Shown: in pieces, positions 26,304-35,813 of the stretch
Layout of the letters: the number at the start of each line of letters is the position of its first letter
How positions within the stretch are numbered: position 1 is the stretch's first letter
Source: Gammaproteobacteria bacterium
GTDB lineage: Bacteria; Pseudomonadota; Gammaproteobacteria; Pseudomonadales; Pseudohongiellaceae
Direction of reading: 5' to 3'
DNA length: 64,000 nt
Assembly: GCA_030831165.1 (NCBI GenBank)
Contig: JAURLP010000024.1
Coordinates: 1 to 64,000, forward strand
Notes under the pieces: generated by a model
Told to the model about the DNA's origin: nothing
What the model saw: the letters and a program-made list of their open reading frames with translations, nothing else
Databases searched by the model: none
Program-made: the position numbers and the translations under genes

Positions 26304-26939
26304 ATGATAGACATTAATCAAAATATTCCTTTTTTATGGCGGCTGAGTTCAGACAATGGTGATGGCTTCTGTATGGTCGCTATGGTTGTACCTTTTAATC
26401 AGGGAGAAGAGCGGCTTGAGCACGTTATTGAAACTGATATTTTTAGCTTTGCCAGTGATTTGGAAAGCGCCCAGAGTGAAGAAATTTTGGAGTGGAATGA
26501 AGAAGATATCAGTCTCTTCCTTAAACTGATCAGTAAGCAGCAAAGCGAAGGACAGTTACCACCAGGGGAAACAGTCAGAGTTGATTTAAATGACCCTGAA
26601 ACGATTGAGATTGTTCAGATCGTAGCTGCAGCGGGTTTTGGGGTTGTTCAATCCTGCGAACAAATACTGGCACAGACCAGTGGCACCGAACAGGTTTTTC
26701 CCAATCTGGAATTAGGCACTGAAGTTAGTTTGAAAACCTTGAAAGGTTATAAGCGTGGAATCATCGTAGATGCAGAAGATGATGATGTTGTTTGTGTCAT
26801 GCTGGATGAAGTGGCAATTCGGGTTGATGGTGAGTTTATAGAAATTTGCCCTCATGACCTTGTCATGGTTAAACGTTATCAAATACTTCACCCAATGTAT
26901 TCGAGTGAAGTGCCCAATGAGCTAGATGTCCTGCATTAA
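26304..26939 (+). CDS. Acidic cytoplasmic protein of unknown function
   Basis: A 211-residue acidic protein without signal peptide or membrane segments. The first half (to about 125) alternates strands and helices and is rich in Glu and Gln. The last 70 residues (GTEVSLKTLKGYKRGIIVDAEDDDVV...MLDEVAIRVDGEFIEI) read like a small all-beta domain. I recognise no family and assign no function. It begins after the DnaA-box gap and precedes prfC by 68 bp on the same strand, so shared transcription is possible. Confidence 0.65.
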   Translation: MIDINQNIPFLWRLSSDNGDGFCMVAMVVPFNQGEERLEHVIETDIFSFASDLESAQSEEILEWNEEDISLFLKLISKQQSEGQLPPGETVRVDLNDPETIEIVQIVAAAGFGVVQSCEQILAQTSGTEQVFPNLELGTEVSLKTLKGYKRGIIVDAEDDDVVCVMLDEVAIRVDGEFIEICPHDLVMVKRYQILHPMYSSEVPNELDVLH

Positions 26940-27007
26940 CGGTCATTCAACAGCTTCATTTTTTTTCTTTCACTAATTATTGCCTTTAACGATTCTCGGG
27001 ATTACTT

Positions 27008-28588
27008 ATGAATGATTTTACAGCAGCGGTAGGCAAGCGGCGTACCTTTGCAATCATTTCTCACCCTGATGCGGGTAAAACCACTATTACCGAGAAACTT
27101 TTACTATATGGCAGAATTATCCAAAAAGCCGGAACAGTTAAAAGCAGAAAATCGGATCGTCACGCCACGTCTGACTGGATGGGCATGGAAAAAGAAAGAG
27201 GTATTTCGGTTACCTCCTCGGTAATGCAATTTCCCTATAGGGATAGGATTGTCAATTTACTTGACACCCCTGGCCATGAAGATTTTTCTGAGGATACCTA
27301 TAGAACTTTGACTGCAGTCGATTCGGTCTTGATGGTTATTGATGGTGCAAAGGGGGTAGAAGACAGAACGATTAAATTAATGGAAGTTTGCCGACTGCGA
27401 GATACACCGATTTTCACGTTTATCAATAAGCTGGACCGAGATATCAAAGAGCCAATAGAACTGTTGGATGAAGTTGAAAATATTCTAAAGATAGAGTGCG
27501 CGCCAATTTACTGGCCGCTTGGCATGGGGAAAGAATTCAAGGGCATTTATAACCTCCATACAGATACTGTCCATGTCTATGAGCATGGCCAGGATAGTGA
27601 AATTAGGGATCTAAAAATTATTCAGGGTCTTGAAAGTGCTGAAGCTACTAGTTTTCTGGGTGTCTATGCAGAAGATTTTAAAGCAGAAATAGAATTAGTA
27701 CGTGGCGCCAGTCATGAATTTGATCTGCAAGCCTGCCTTGCAGGTAAACAAAGCCCTGTATTTTTTGGTTCTGCTCTTGCCAATTTTGGGGTTGAGGAGA
27801 TGCTGAATGATTTTGTTGAGTGGGCTCCAGCTCCACTGGATAGAGACACAGAATCTCGTATTGTAAAATCAATGGAGCCTGATTTTAGCGGCTTTGTGTT
27901 TAAAATTCAGGCTAATATGGATCCGAAACATCGTGATCGTATTGCTTTCTTGCGTGTGTGCTCTGGAGAATACAGTAAGGGCATGAAAATGAAACATGTG
28001 AGGATTGGTAAAGAGGTGAGAGTTAGTGATGCAGTGACTTTTCTGGCTGGGGAACGTGAACAAGCAGAGCATGCTGTTTCCGGAGATATACTAGGTCTGC
28101 ATAATCATGGCACCATCCAGATTGGAGACACCTTTACGACAGGAGAAGACCTGCAATTTACCGGCATCCCGCATTTTGCTCCAGAATTATATAAGCGCAT
28201 TCGCTTGAAAGACCCGTTAAAACTCAAGCAGCTCAAAAAGGGTTTGACGCAACTATCCGAGGAGGGGTCAACCCAGGTTTTTATGCCCATGAAGAATAAT
28301 GATTTGATAGTAGGTGCGGTAGGCGTACTTCAATTTGATGTCGTGGCATACCGCTTGAAGGATGAGTATAAAGTTGACTGTATTTATGAGCCTATCAGCA
28401 TTTACACGGCTCGCTGGATAAACTCAAGTAATAACACTAAGTTGGAAGAGTTTAAACGCAAGGCTGCTGAAAATATTGCGCTCGATGGTGGTGGTCATTT
28501 GACCTATCTGGCACCTACCAGAGTGAATCTAAGTCTAATGGAGGAGAGGTGGCCAGAGCTGGAGTTTCATGCCACCCGCGAGCATTAA
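27008..28588 (+). CDS. prfC: Peptide chain release factor 3
   Basis: A 526-residue translational GTPase. G1 is [10 protein letters not shown] (about 18-27), the switch region has [13 protein letters not shown]3 is [15 protein letters not shown], and G4 is INKLDRD. The C-terminal domains include [16 protein letters not shown], characteristic of RF3 rather than EF-G. RF3 recycles RF1 and RF2 from ribosomes after termination. Length matches the family (about 527-530). No terminator is apparent in the 178 bp that separate it from the convergent pilU pseudogene. Confidence 0.95.
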   Translation: MNDFTAAVGKRRTFAIISHPDAGKTTITEKLLLYGRIIQKAGTVKSRKSDRHATSDWMGMEKERGISVTSSVMQFPYRDRIVNLLDTPGHEDFSEDTYRTLTAVDSVLMVIDGAKGVEDRTIKLMEVCRLRDTPIFTFINKLDRDIKEPIELLDEVENILKIECAPIYWPLGMGKEFKGIYNLHTDTVHVYEHGQDSEIRDLKIIQGLESAEATSFLGVYAEDFKAEIELVRGASHEFDLQACLAGKQSPVFFGSALANFGVEEMLNDFVEWAPAPLDRDTESRIVKSMEPDFSGFVFKIQANMDPKHRDRIAFLRVCSGEYSKGMKMKHVRIGKEVRVSDAVTFLAGEREQAEHAVSGDILGLHNHGTIQIGDTFTTGEDLQFTGIPHFAPELYKRIRLKDPLKLKQLKKGLTQLSEEGSTQVFMPMKNNDLIVGAVGVLQFDVVAYRLKDEYKVDCIYEPISIYTARWINSSNNTKLEEFKRKAAENIALDGGGHLTYLAPTRVNLSLMEERWPELEFHATREH

Positions 28589-28766
28589 ATTATCCACTAC
28601 GCTGGCTAATTCGGCCTTAAAAAATAGTTCCTTATAGTCATTTGCGGGGCGTGTGAATGCTACTTTCCAACCACTTTTTCCTCAACTTAGCTTCATTGTT
28701 GAAGATAATTAGCTGCAGCGTGATTGCCCTGCCCTCAAAACGCTTTAGCAGCTTGAGCTTAGTTAC

Positions 28767-29897
28767 TTAATCGTCGAGTTTAGGAGATAAGGACAAACCA
28801 CCAGAGGCTTCTGAATCACTGACACCTTCACCTCTTTCGCTTTCAGCTAAAGAAATCTTCAAACGCAGATTATTTTCTGAATCTGCATTTTTAAGGGCCT
28901 CCTCCATTGAGATTCTGCCATTACGGTATAGCTGGAACAAAGCAGAGTCAAAGGTCCTCATACCAACGCCTTCTGATTTCTCCATGACATCCTTGATTTC
29001 TTCTACTTTCCCATTTTTAATCAAATCAGCCACACGTGGTGTCCCTAGCAAAATTTCAATAGCAGCTGCGTGTTTGCCGTCAGGTGTTTTAACCAGTCGC
29101 TGAGAAACAAAGCCTCTCAGATTAAGTGACAAATCTAAATAGAGCTATTTATGGCGTTCTTCTGGGAAGAAGTTAATAATCCTGTCAAGAGCCTGGTTAG
29201 CATTGTTGGCATGCAAAGTGGATATACACAAGTGTCCGGTTTCCGCGAAGGCCAGGGCATATTCCATCGTTTCAGTGGTTCGGATTTCACCAATAAGAAT
29301 AACATCTGGCGCCTGGCGTAAGGTGTTCTTGAGTGCTTCCTCATAAGAAAGTGTATCAACGCCGACCTCCCGCTGGTTTACAATAGATTTCTTATGTAGG
29401 TGGACAAACTCGACCGGGTCTTCAATAGTGATAATATGGCCATCAGAATTTTGATTTCTATAATCAATCAAGGAAGCCAGAGAGGTTGATTTTCCTGAAC
29501 CTGTCCCTCCGACGAACAGGATGAGTCCATTTTTGTGCATCATGAGTTCGGGCAAAATATCAGGCAGGCCCAACTTTTTGTAATCTGGTATTTCAGACAC
29601 AATGTGCCTACAAACTAAGCCCACTTCATTGCGTTGTACAAATATATTAACGCGAAAACGCCCAATGCCTTCTTCCATTAAAGCCAGATTCATTTCCAGC
29701 TTTTCCTCGAATTCTTTTCGCTGGTCTTAGGTCATGATCTGGTTGGCGATTTTTCTGGTAAAACCTTCCGGTAACACCTTATCTGTCATAGGCGTAAACT
29801 TGCCATGCGCTTTCATGCTGGGTGGTGCGCCAGTGTTCAAGAAAAGGTCAGAGCCTTCTTTGTCGATCATGATTTTTAGTAAATCTTTTAATTCCAT
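28767..29897 (-). pseudogene. pilU: pilU-like twitching ATPase interrupted by two in-frame stops
   Basis: Three frames in the same phase together give one PilU-like retraction ATPase of about 376 codons: start ATG 29897 (MELKDLLKIMIDKEGSDLFL), the Walker A motif GGTGSGKSTSLASL, Walker B DVILIGEIRTTETM, and LHANNANQALDRIINFFPEER. Reading is broken by TAA at 29729-29727 (between IANQIMT and DQRKEFEEKLE) and by TAG at 29147-29145 (between FFPEERHK and LYLDLSLNLRGF). Sequence on both sides keeps family identity without any frameshift. In relatives I recall a glutamate and a glutamine at these places, each one substitution from a stop. It is called a pseudogene; readthrough or sequence error are alternatives. 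pyrB lies just upstream. Confidence 0.85.
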
Positions 29898-29910
29898 CCG
29901 GGGCTCCTGT

Positions 29911-30933
29911 TTAAAATCTCCTATCGGTATACCAGCCGACTTTGCTGCTGGTACGTTCAATGTCTTTTTCCACTCCCAAAGTCAAGGCAAATAAGGCCAT
30001 ACGGATAAGCACACCATTATCAGTCTGCCTAAATATTGCCAGACTTGGATGTTGATTTAAATCGCTATCTAATTCATTTGCTTCGGCCCTGGAATCTCTG
30101 GGAAGTGGATGCATGATCACTGTATTAGGCTGGCAATGGGCTGTATAGATAGACTGATTCAGTCTAAATCTTCCGCGATAGATATTTGCTTCTTCCTGGC
30201 TGCTAAAGCGCTCTTCCTGGATACGAGTCAGATAAACCAGGTGTTTATCATGAAGAGCTGTTTCCATGTCTTCGGTTTCATTCACTCTGTGACCAGCGGC
30301 CAATAAATCATCAACGATTTCTTTTGGCATCTTAAGTTCGTTGGGAGAGACCAAAGTAAAGGATATATTTTTATACAACTTTAACAATTTGCATAATGAG
30401 TGCACTGTACGCCCATATTTTAGATCGCCAACCAAGGCGATATTTAGGCCATCAAAGTCGTTATTGATATTCAATTCTTTTTTAATAGTATAAAGGTCGA
30501 GTAGGGCTTGAGACGGGTGTTCAGCTGAGCCATCACCAGCATTGATAACAGGGACTCTACTGGCTTTTGAGAATTCATCAACTGAGCCATCCATTGGGTG
30601 TCGCATGGCAATAATATCGCTGTAGCCACTTATCACACGGGCGGTGTCGTAGAGCGACTCGCCTTTTGCCAGGGCTGAAGTCTTGATACCGGTTGTTTCC
30701 CTTACCTGGCCACCCAGCAGATTGAAAGCGCAGCCAAAGCTGATTCGAGTACGGGTGCTTGGCTCAAAAAACAAAGAGCCGAGGATGGCCCCTTCAAGCA
30801 CACGTGTTTTGAGTTCACGATGGGCATAGGGTTTCATTTGATCAGCAACAGAGAATAGCGCCTCGACATCCTGAGTATCAAATTGATTTATTGAAAGTAT
30901 GTGAGAGCCCAAAAAATTCATACAGTTAGGCAA
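29911..30933 (-). CDS. pyrB: Aspartate carbamoyltransferase
   Basis: A 340-residue catalytic subunit that makes carbamoyl-aspartate, the first committed step of pyrimidine synthesis. Carbamoyl phosphate binding is by FFEPSTRTRISF, with HPSQALLDLYT, ALVGDLKYGRTVHS, the aspartate loop around YLTRIQEERF and MHPLPRDSRAEA. It is about 30 residues longer than E. coli PyrB, mainly at the two ends. Met5 (start 30921) is an equally good start. No pyrI regulatory gene or pyrC-like partner follows; a broken pilU does, 13 bp downstream. Confidence 0.93.
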   Translation of the reverse strand: MPNCMNFLGSHILSINQFDTQDVEALFSVADQMKPYAHRELKTRVLEGAILGSLFFEPSTRTRISFGCAFNLLGGQVRETTGIKTSALAKGESLYDTARVISGYSDIIAMRHPMDGSVDEFSKASRVPVINAGDGSAEHPSQALLDLYTIKKELNINNDFDGLNIALVGDLKYGRTVHSLCKLLKLYKNISFTLVSPNELKMPKEIVDDLLAAGHRVNETEDMETALHDKHLVYLTRIQEERFSSQEEANIYRGRFRLNQSIYTAHCQPNTVIMHPLPRDSRAEANELDSDLNQHPSLAIFRQTDNGVLIRMALFALTLGVEKDIERTSSKVGWYTDRRF

Positions 30934-31068
30934 ATGCTTGGATCAACAGTCGATGACATATCTAGGGCAGATGTTACTACTATTGGAGGATAAAGGAAAT
31001 TAGGGATTAATATTCGGTCAAGAAAATTACGATAAAAAATTTTACATATATTTCCAGTGATATGGGAC

Positions 31069-31656
31069 TTAAGAATGGTTTAGTCCTTTTAAGTAGGTTT
31101 TAACCATGTGTTTGGCCATCACTTCAAGATCACTTGTGTTTTGTTCGATAAGGTTACGTCTCTGTGAATATATGCACATGCCGTGTAGGCTTGGAACTAT
31201 AGTTCTGGCAGCCTTAAGCGCAGTTTTTTTGGTTTTGGTATAAGGAATTAAGGCGTCTGTCAGAAGTTTAAAAAAGCGGTGAATCTTTTCTTCATAGAAT
31301 TCTGGTGCGTCGCCCTTGGTTAAATTATTTAGGGAGTGCAAAAATGACCAGAGATTAAAATGCTCTCTAGAAAATTGTATATATCTGGATATGTGATAAT
31401 TGAGTTTATTCTTGGCATTGGGCAATTTCTTGATGGTAATTTCGCGGAAGTAGTCTAGGATATGCCCGCATACATGGAATCGTAAATTTTCCATGTTGCC
31501 AAATACATAGTAAATTGTGCCTACGGTATAGCCCATACGCTTGGCTATATTTCTCGCATTGAATCCAGCTTCACCCTTTTCTTCAATCAGCGCAAAAGCA
31601 TGTTTGATAGCTAAGGCCTTGATTTCTTCTCTGCTATGGTCTGATCTGCGTGCCAA
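31069..31656 (-). CDS. TetR/AcrR-family transcriptional regulator
   Basis: A 195-residue regulator. Residues about 6-55 form the TetR helix-turn-helix (REEIKALAIKHAFALIEEKG, then FNARNIAKRMGYTVGTIYYVFGNMENL). The remaining helical domain is the ligand and dimer part, with the TetR C-terminal pattern of the AcrR-like YxxF group (FSREHFNLWSFLHSL). Targets are not evident. It is divergent from sbcB across a 171-bp gap, and pyrB lies downstream on the same strand. Confidence 0.82.
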   Translation of the reverse strand: MARRSDHSREEIKALAIKHAFALIEEKGEAGFNARNIAKRMGYTVGTIYYVFGNMENLRFHVCGHILDYFREITIKKLPNAKNKLNYHISRYIQFSREHFNLWSFLHSLNNLTKGDAPEFYEEKIHRFFKLLTDALIPYTKTKKTALKAARTIVPSLHGMCIYSQRRNLIEQNTSDLEVMAKHMVKTYLKGLNHS

Positions 31657-31827
31657 TACTATTTTCCCTATAGAATGATAGGAATTAATTTATTATTCAA
31701 ATATTTAATTTCACTGACCAGTCTACTTTATTATGGGTATTAAGGACTACAGACTCTTATGTTATTGATAGAGTAAAATGTTAACTGGGCCACAACCATG
31801 AGACTCGGAAAACCTAAGGCATAAAAT

Positions 31828-33279
31828 TTGGAAAGTAGTAATTCTATTTACTGGCATGATTATGAAACCTTTGGAAGTGATCCGCGTCAAGATCGCGCCT
31901 GTCAATTTGCTGGAGTGCGCACGGACGAAGCATTAAATATTATTGATGATCCATTAATCATTTACTGCCGACCCGCTCTTGATGTTCTGCCTGATCCAGA
32001 AGCGTGTTTGATTACCGGGATTACTCCGCAGGAGGCCATCGAAAAGGGGCTGCCAGAAGCCGAGTTTTGTTCCCAAATTATTGCAGAATTTTCTGAACCT
32101 CAAACCTGTGTTGCTGGTTTTAATAATTTACGCTTTGACGATGAAATTACTCGGCATCTCTTATACCGCAGCTTCCATGACCCTTATGAAAGAGAATGGA
32201 AACACGATAACTCTCGTTGGGATATTATTGATTTGCTCAGAATGTGCTATGCCTTAAGGCCTGAGGGTATCAATTGGCCTCAAAAAGCCGATGGTACGCC
32301 AAGTTTTAAGCTCGAAGAATTTACCAGAGCCAATAATATTGTCCATGAGGGAGCACATGATGCTCTGGCGGATGTTTATGCAACGATTGCAGTAGCCAAG
32401 TTAATCAAGGACAAGCAGCCAAAGTTGTATGACTATTATTATAATAAACGCAATAAAAACAATATATTACCTATGCTGGACTTGGCTTTGGCCCAGCCTT
32501 TGATACACATATCGTCAATGTACCCCGCCAGCAGAGCATGCATGGCGGTTGTTATGCCAATTTTGCTGGACCCCGGCAATGCTAATGGCATCATTGTTTA
32601 CGATTTGAGTATGGACCCAACAACTTGGATTGAAGAAAGTATTGATGGTATTAAGCAGCGAATATTTACCGCAAATGCTGATCTTCCTGAAGGGATTGAA
32701 AGAATAGCTCTAAAAACAGTACACATTAATAAATGTCCTGCATTAGCACCACTAAGCGTCCTTACTGAAGATATTACAGAAAAGTTTCAGATAGACCTTA
32801 AGCTCTGTGAGTTGCACAGACAACAAATACTGGGAAAAGCAGATCTGCAAGAAAAATTAAGGGCTGTTTACAAGCCAGAGTTTAAACAGGAAACTGACCC
32901 GGATTTAATGCTTTATAGCGGAGGTTTTTTTGACAGTCACGACAAAGCATTGATATCCAAAATTCGCCAACAGAACCCTCAAGAGCTAGGGCGCCAGAGT
33001 TTTGACTTTCATGACACCCGCCTGCATGAAATGCTATTTCGCTATCGATGCCGGAACTATCCAGACCAGCTAACTAACAAAGAGACTAAACAATGGCGAC
33101 AATATTGTCTGGAGAAGTTACTGGAAGAACAAGCAGATGGAGTTTCTCGTTTAAGCCAAGTTAAACAAACGATCTCCGAAAAAATGAATGATGCAAATCC
33201 ACAACAAGTGCTGTTGCTAGAACAGCTTAGTCAGTATATTAGTTCCCTTTGCGAAGTGTTGGGATTAAAACCCGAATGA
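31828..33279 (+). CDS. sbcB: Exodeoxyribonuclease I
   Basis: A 483-residue 3'-5' single-strand DNA exonuclease. The DEDD active site is visible as YWHDYETFGSDP (Asp11, Glu13), the aspartate in GFNNLRFDDE and HDALADVYATIAVAK. SH3-like and helical C-terminal domains follow. The start must lie after the in-frame stop at 31822-31824, so TTG 31828 is chosen. This is an uncommon start, with only a weak ribosome site. The stop overlaps the start of the Nramp-like gene (ATGA). Confidence 0.92.
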   Translation: MESSNSIYWHDYETFGSDPRQDRACQFAGVRTDEALNIIDDPLIIYCRPALDVLPDPEACLITGITPQEAIEKGLPEAEFCSQIIAEFSEPQTCVAGFNNLRFDDEITRHLLYRSFHDPYEREWKHDNSRWDIIDLLRMCYALRPEGINWPQKADGTPSFKLEEFTRANNIVHEGAHDALADVYATIAVAKLIKDKQPKLYDYYYNKRNKNNILPMLDLALAQPLIHISSMYPASRACMAVVMPILLDPGNANGIIVYDLSMDPTTWIEESIDGIKQRIFTANADLPEGIERIALKTVHINKCPALAPLSVLTEDITEKFQIDLKLCELHRQQILGKADLQEKLRAVYKPEFKQETDPDLMLYSGGFFDSHDKALISKIRQQNPQELGRQSFDFHDTRLHEMLFRYRCRNYPDQLTNKETKQWRQYCLEKLLEEQADGVSRLSQVKQTISEKMNDANPQQVLLLEQLSQYISSLCEVLGLKPE

Positions 33280-34508
33280 ATTTAAAAGAAATCTATCAAA
33301 AAACCGGGCCCGGTTTGATTGTAGCGGCAACTGGCTTAGGCGGAGGCGATATCGTTGCGGCCTCTGCTGCAGGAGCGAATTATGGTGTCACTCTGCTTTG
33401 GGCTGTTCTTATTGGTAGCCTCTTGAAATTCTGCCTGAATGAAGGCATTGGCCGCTGGCAACTGGTTACAGGTAGAACCTTGCTTGAAGGCTGGATAGAC
33501 GATTTGCCCAAGATTCTGACCTGGTATTTCACTGCCTATTTGCTGTTTTGGACCGTTATGGTCGCTGCAGCAATGATGTCTGCAACTGGCATAGTAGCTA
33601 ATACTATTTTTCCAATCCTCTCTGTTGAAGCCTGGAGCATTACTCATGGTTTGATCGCGCTGGTTCTGGTTTGGAATGGTGGCTATTTCTTTCTCGAACA
33701 TATAATGAAAATATTTATCGGCGTGATGTTTGTTTGTATTTTCTTCTGTGCCTTGATGCTTATGCCACCCATTACTGAAATACTTTCAAGCATTTTTTTA
33801 CCACGCTTACCGAGTGGCAGTATGGTTTTTGTCTTTGGCGTGATTGGCGGTGTTGGTGGCAGTGTAACGGTAATGAGTTATTCCTATTGGATGCAGGAAG
33901 CGGGTTGGCAAGGTAAAGAAAAAATAGGAACGATGCGCGTTGATTTAGGTATTGCTTATGGCCTTACCGGGCTTTTTGGGGTTGCTATTATTCTAGTTGC
34001 TTCTGGTGCTAATGCCGAAGTGGCGACAGGGACTGGATTAGCCCTAGAGATTGCTGAGCAATTGGTGCCGGTATTAGGTGAGCCAGGTAAATGGATTTTT
34101 TTGATTGGCTTCTGGGGCGCAGCGTTTAGTTCCATAATTGGGGTTTGGCATGGCGTCCCCTATCTTTTTGCTAACTTTTTTTATCATGTGAGAGATCAGA
34201 AAAACTTGCTGGAATCTCCTGAAAGTATTGCTAAAACTCCGGCGTACCGGGTATACCTTATTTATCTATGTTTTGTACCTATGCTGCTTTTATTAATAGG
34301 TCGGCCATTCTGGGTAATAATTATGTATTCTGTGACAGGTGCTTTCTTTATGCCACTTCTGGCAGGATTATTACTATATATGAATAGCGCCAGGCGCTGG
34401 TTGGGAGAATATGTTAACAGCTGGTATACCAAAGTTCTGCTGGTTATATGTTTAATGCTTTTCAGTTTTCTTTTGATCGTAGAAATTCAAGTACAATTTT
34501 TTTCCTAA
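33276..34508 (+). CDS. Nramp-like membrane carrier lacking canonical metal motifs
   Basis: A 410-residue, roughly 11-segment inner-membrane protein of the Nramp (SLC11) superfamily by overall layout and by GPGLIVAATGLGGGDIVAAS in TM1. True Nramp manganese/iron carriers have D-P-G-N in TM1 and M-P-H in TM6. Here TM1 reads T-G-L-G-G-G-D and TM6 reads VTVMSYSYWMQEAG, so neither metal ligand set is present. Several non-canonical Nramp branches, some magnesium-selective, are known. The substrate here is open. ATG 33276 overlaps the sbcB stop (ATGA), and upstream in-frame starts inside sbcB are unlikely. Confidence 0.75.
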   Translation: MNLKEIYQKTGPGLIVAATGLGGGDIVAASAAGANYGVTLLWAVLIGSLLKFCLNEGIGRWQLVTGRTLLEGWIDDLPKILTWYFTAYLLFWTVMVAAAMMSATGIVANTIFPILSVEAWSITHGLIALVLVWNGGYFFLEHIMKIFIGVMFVCIFFCALMLMPPITEILSSIFLPRLPSGSMVFVFGVIGGVGGSVTVMSYSYWMQEAGWQGKEKIGTMRVDLGIAYGLTGLFGVAIILVASGANAEVATGTGLALEIAEQLVPVLGEPGKWIFLIGFWGAAFSSIIGVWHGVPYLFANFFYHVRDQKNLLESPESIAKTPAYRVYLIYLCFVPMLLLLIGRPFWVIIMYSVTGAFFMPLLAGLLLYMNSARRWLGEYVNSWYTKVLLVICLMLFSFLLIVEIQVQFFS

Positions 34509-34575
34509 AAGGAAGTGTCAGGTCAGGCTTGAGGTCTAAAATTTTTCAAACCTGAAAAGCCTTTTTCCTTTTAGG
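34504..34575 (+). terminator. Large nested palindrome after the Nramp-like gene
   Basis: CCTAAAAGGAA (34504-34514, containing the stop codon) pairs perfectly with TTCCTTTTAGG (34565-34575). Within it AGGCTT (34526-34531) pairs with AAGCCT (34557-34562). The nested stems enclose further A/T-rich pairing. It may act as terminator or as an mRNA-end stabiliser; no long T run follows. Confidence 0.5.
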
Positions 34576-34634
34576 GTTGCACTACTTTAAAATGCAATGA
34601 AGCAAGATAAAAATTCATAGGCTCCTGTTAATAT

Positions 34635-35786
34635 ATGCAAGATTTCGAAGATATTAGACCTTACCTTGACCATGAAGTAAGGCATGTTGTTGACTCTTTA
34701 TTAGCTGATCCCGAATTTAGTGCTGCGATAGCAAGATATCGTTATCCCCGAAGCTATAACTGGCTGCCTGGCCTAGTCAGTAAGCTGGTACAAAAATATC
34801 TGACAAAAGAAACAGCCCATATCCATACGATTCATGATGTACAGATCATTATTGAAAAATATCTGGATAATCTAATTGAAAAAACGACTACCAGCTTGAC
34901 TCATACTGGACTGAAAAAACTCGACTCAGGGACTCCGTATTTATTCATAAGTAATCATCGGGACATCACTATGGATCCTGCCTTGGTTAACTACATGCTT
35001 TACCATCAGGGTTTTGGCACCTTGCAAATTGCAATTGGTGATAATTTATTAAAGCGGCCTTTTTTATCAGATTTAATGCGGCTGAATAAGAGCTTTATAG
35101 TGAAGCGTGGCTTACAAGGTCGAGAAAAGTTACAAGAAAGCAAGCGCTTATCAGCTTATATTCACCATTGCATTGATCAAGGCGAAAATGTCTGGTTGGC
35201 GCAACGTGAGGGCCGGGCTAAAAATGGCCTGGATAAGACGGAATCGGCAATCATAAAAATGTTACATCTTTCCAAACGAGATAAAAGCGAAAAGAATGCC
35301 CTGACTAATTCCATAAATGCATTACATATAGTGCCCGTTGCAATTTCTTATGGTCTGGATCCTTGTGATGAATATAAGGCAGAAGAGTTGTTTGCTTTGG
35401 ATGTGGAAGGCAAATTTGAAAAAAATGAAAACTCAGATATACAGAGTATATTAGCAGGCATGATAGGAGACAAAGGGGATATCCATGTAGCATTTGGAGA
35501 ACCTTTGTATTTTGAGAATGAAGTTACTGAAGAAGAAGTTGCCTCGGTAATTGATGCCGAAATAATTAAAAATTACCACCTGCATCCGAGTAACTATTTT
35601 GCATTTTTTGAACTAAAGCCCGATTTGGAATTGAATATCGATTTGGCAAAAGTTTTCAATAAGACCGAAGCTGAGATTGAACAGCTCAAAGTCGATTTTG
35701 ACACGCGTTTGACGAAAATTCCTGCAAATTTACGACCTTATTTATTAGCCATGTATGCCAATCCAGTTATATCCAAATCTGTCTAA
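34635..35786 (+). CDS. PlsC-like glycerolipid acyltransferase
   Basis: A 383-residue acyltransferase of the PlsC/GPAT superfamily. The catalytic H-x4-D box is ISNHRDITMD (His near 111). The second conserved block is the SFIVKRG segment and the third is the EGRAKNGLD substrate motif. No transmembrane segment is obvious, so it is probably membrane-associated. The N-terminal 90 residues and C-terminal 110 residues extend beyond the core domain. Substrate (lysophosphatidate or another lysolipid) is not determined. dinG follows by 27 bp on the same strand. Confidence 0.78.
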   Translation: MQDFEDIRPYLDHEVRHVVDSLLADPEFSAAIARYRYPRSYNWLPGLVSKLVQKYLTKETAHIHTIHDVQIIIEKYLDNLIEKTTTSLTHTGLKKLDSGTPYLFISNHRDITMDPALVNYMLYHQGFGTLQIAIGDNLLKRPFLSDLMRLNKSFIVKRGLQGREKLQESKRLSAYIHHCIDQGENVWLAQREGRAKNGLDKTESAIIKMLHLSKRDKSEKNALTNSINALHIVPVAISYGLDPCDEYKAEELFALDVEGKFEKNENSDIQSILAGMIGDKGDIHVAFGEPLYFENEVTEEEVASVIDAEIIKNYHLHPSNYFAFFELKPDLELNIDLAKVFNKTEAEIEQLKVDFDTRLTKIPANLRPYLLAMYANPVISKSV

Positions 35787-35813
35787 AAACCTCAGAGTCT
35801 GAAAGGGCCTTTT

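Noticed and set aside
28767-29897. Genetic code reassignment of TAA/TAG
   Set aside because: Many intact genes in the window end at TAA or TAG at the expected family length, so a global change is not possible.
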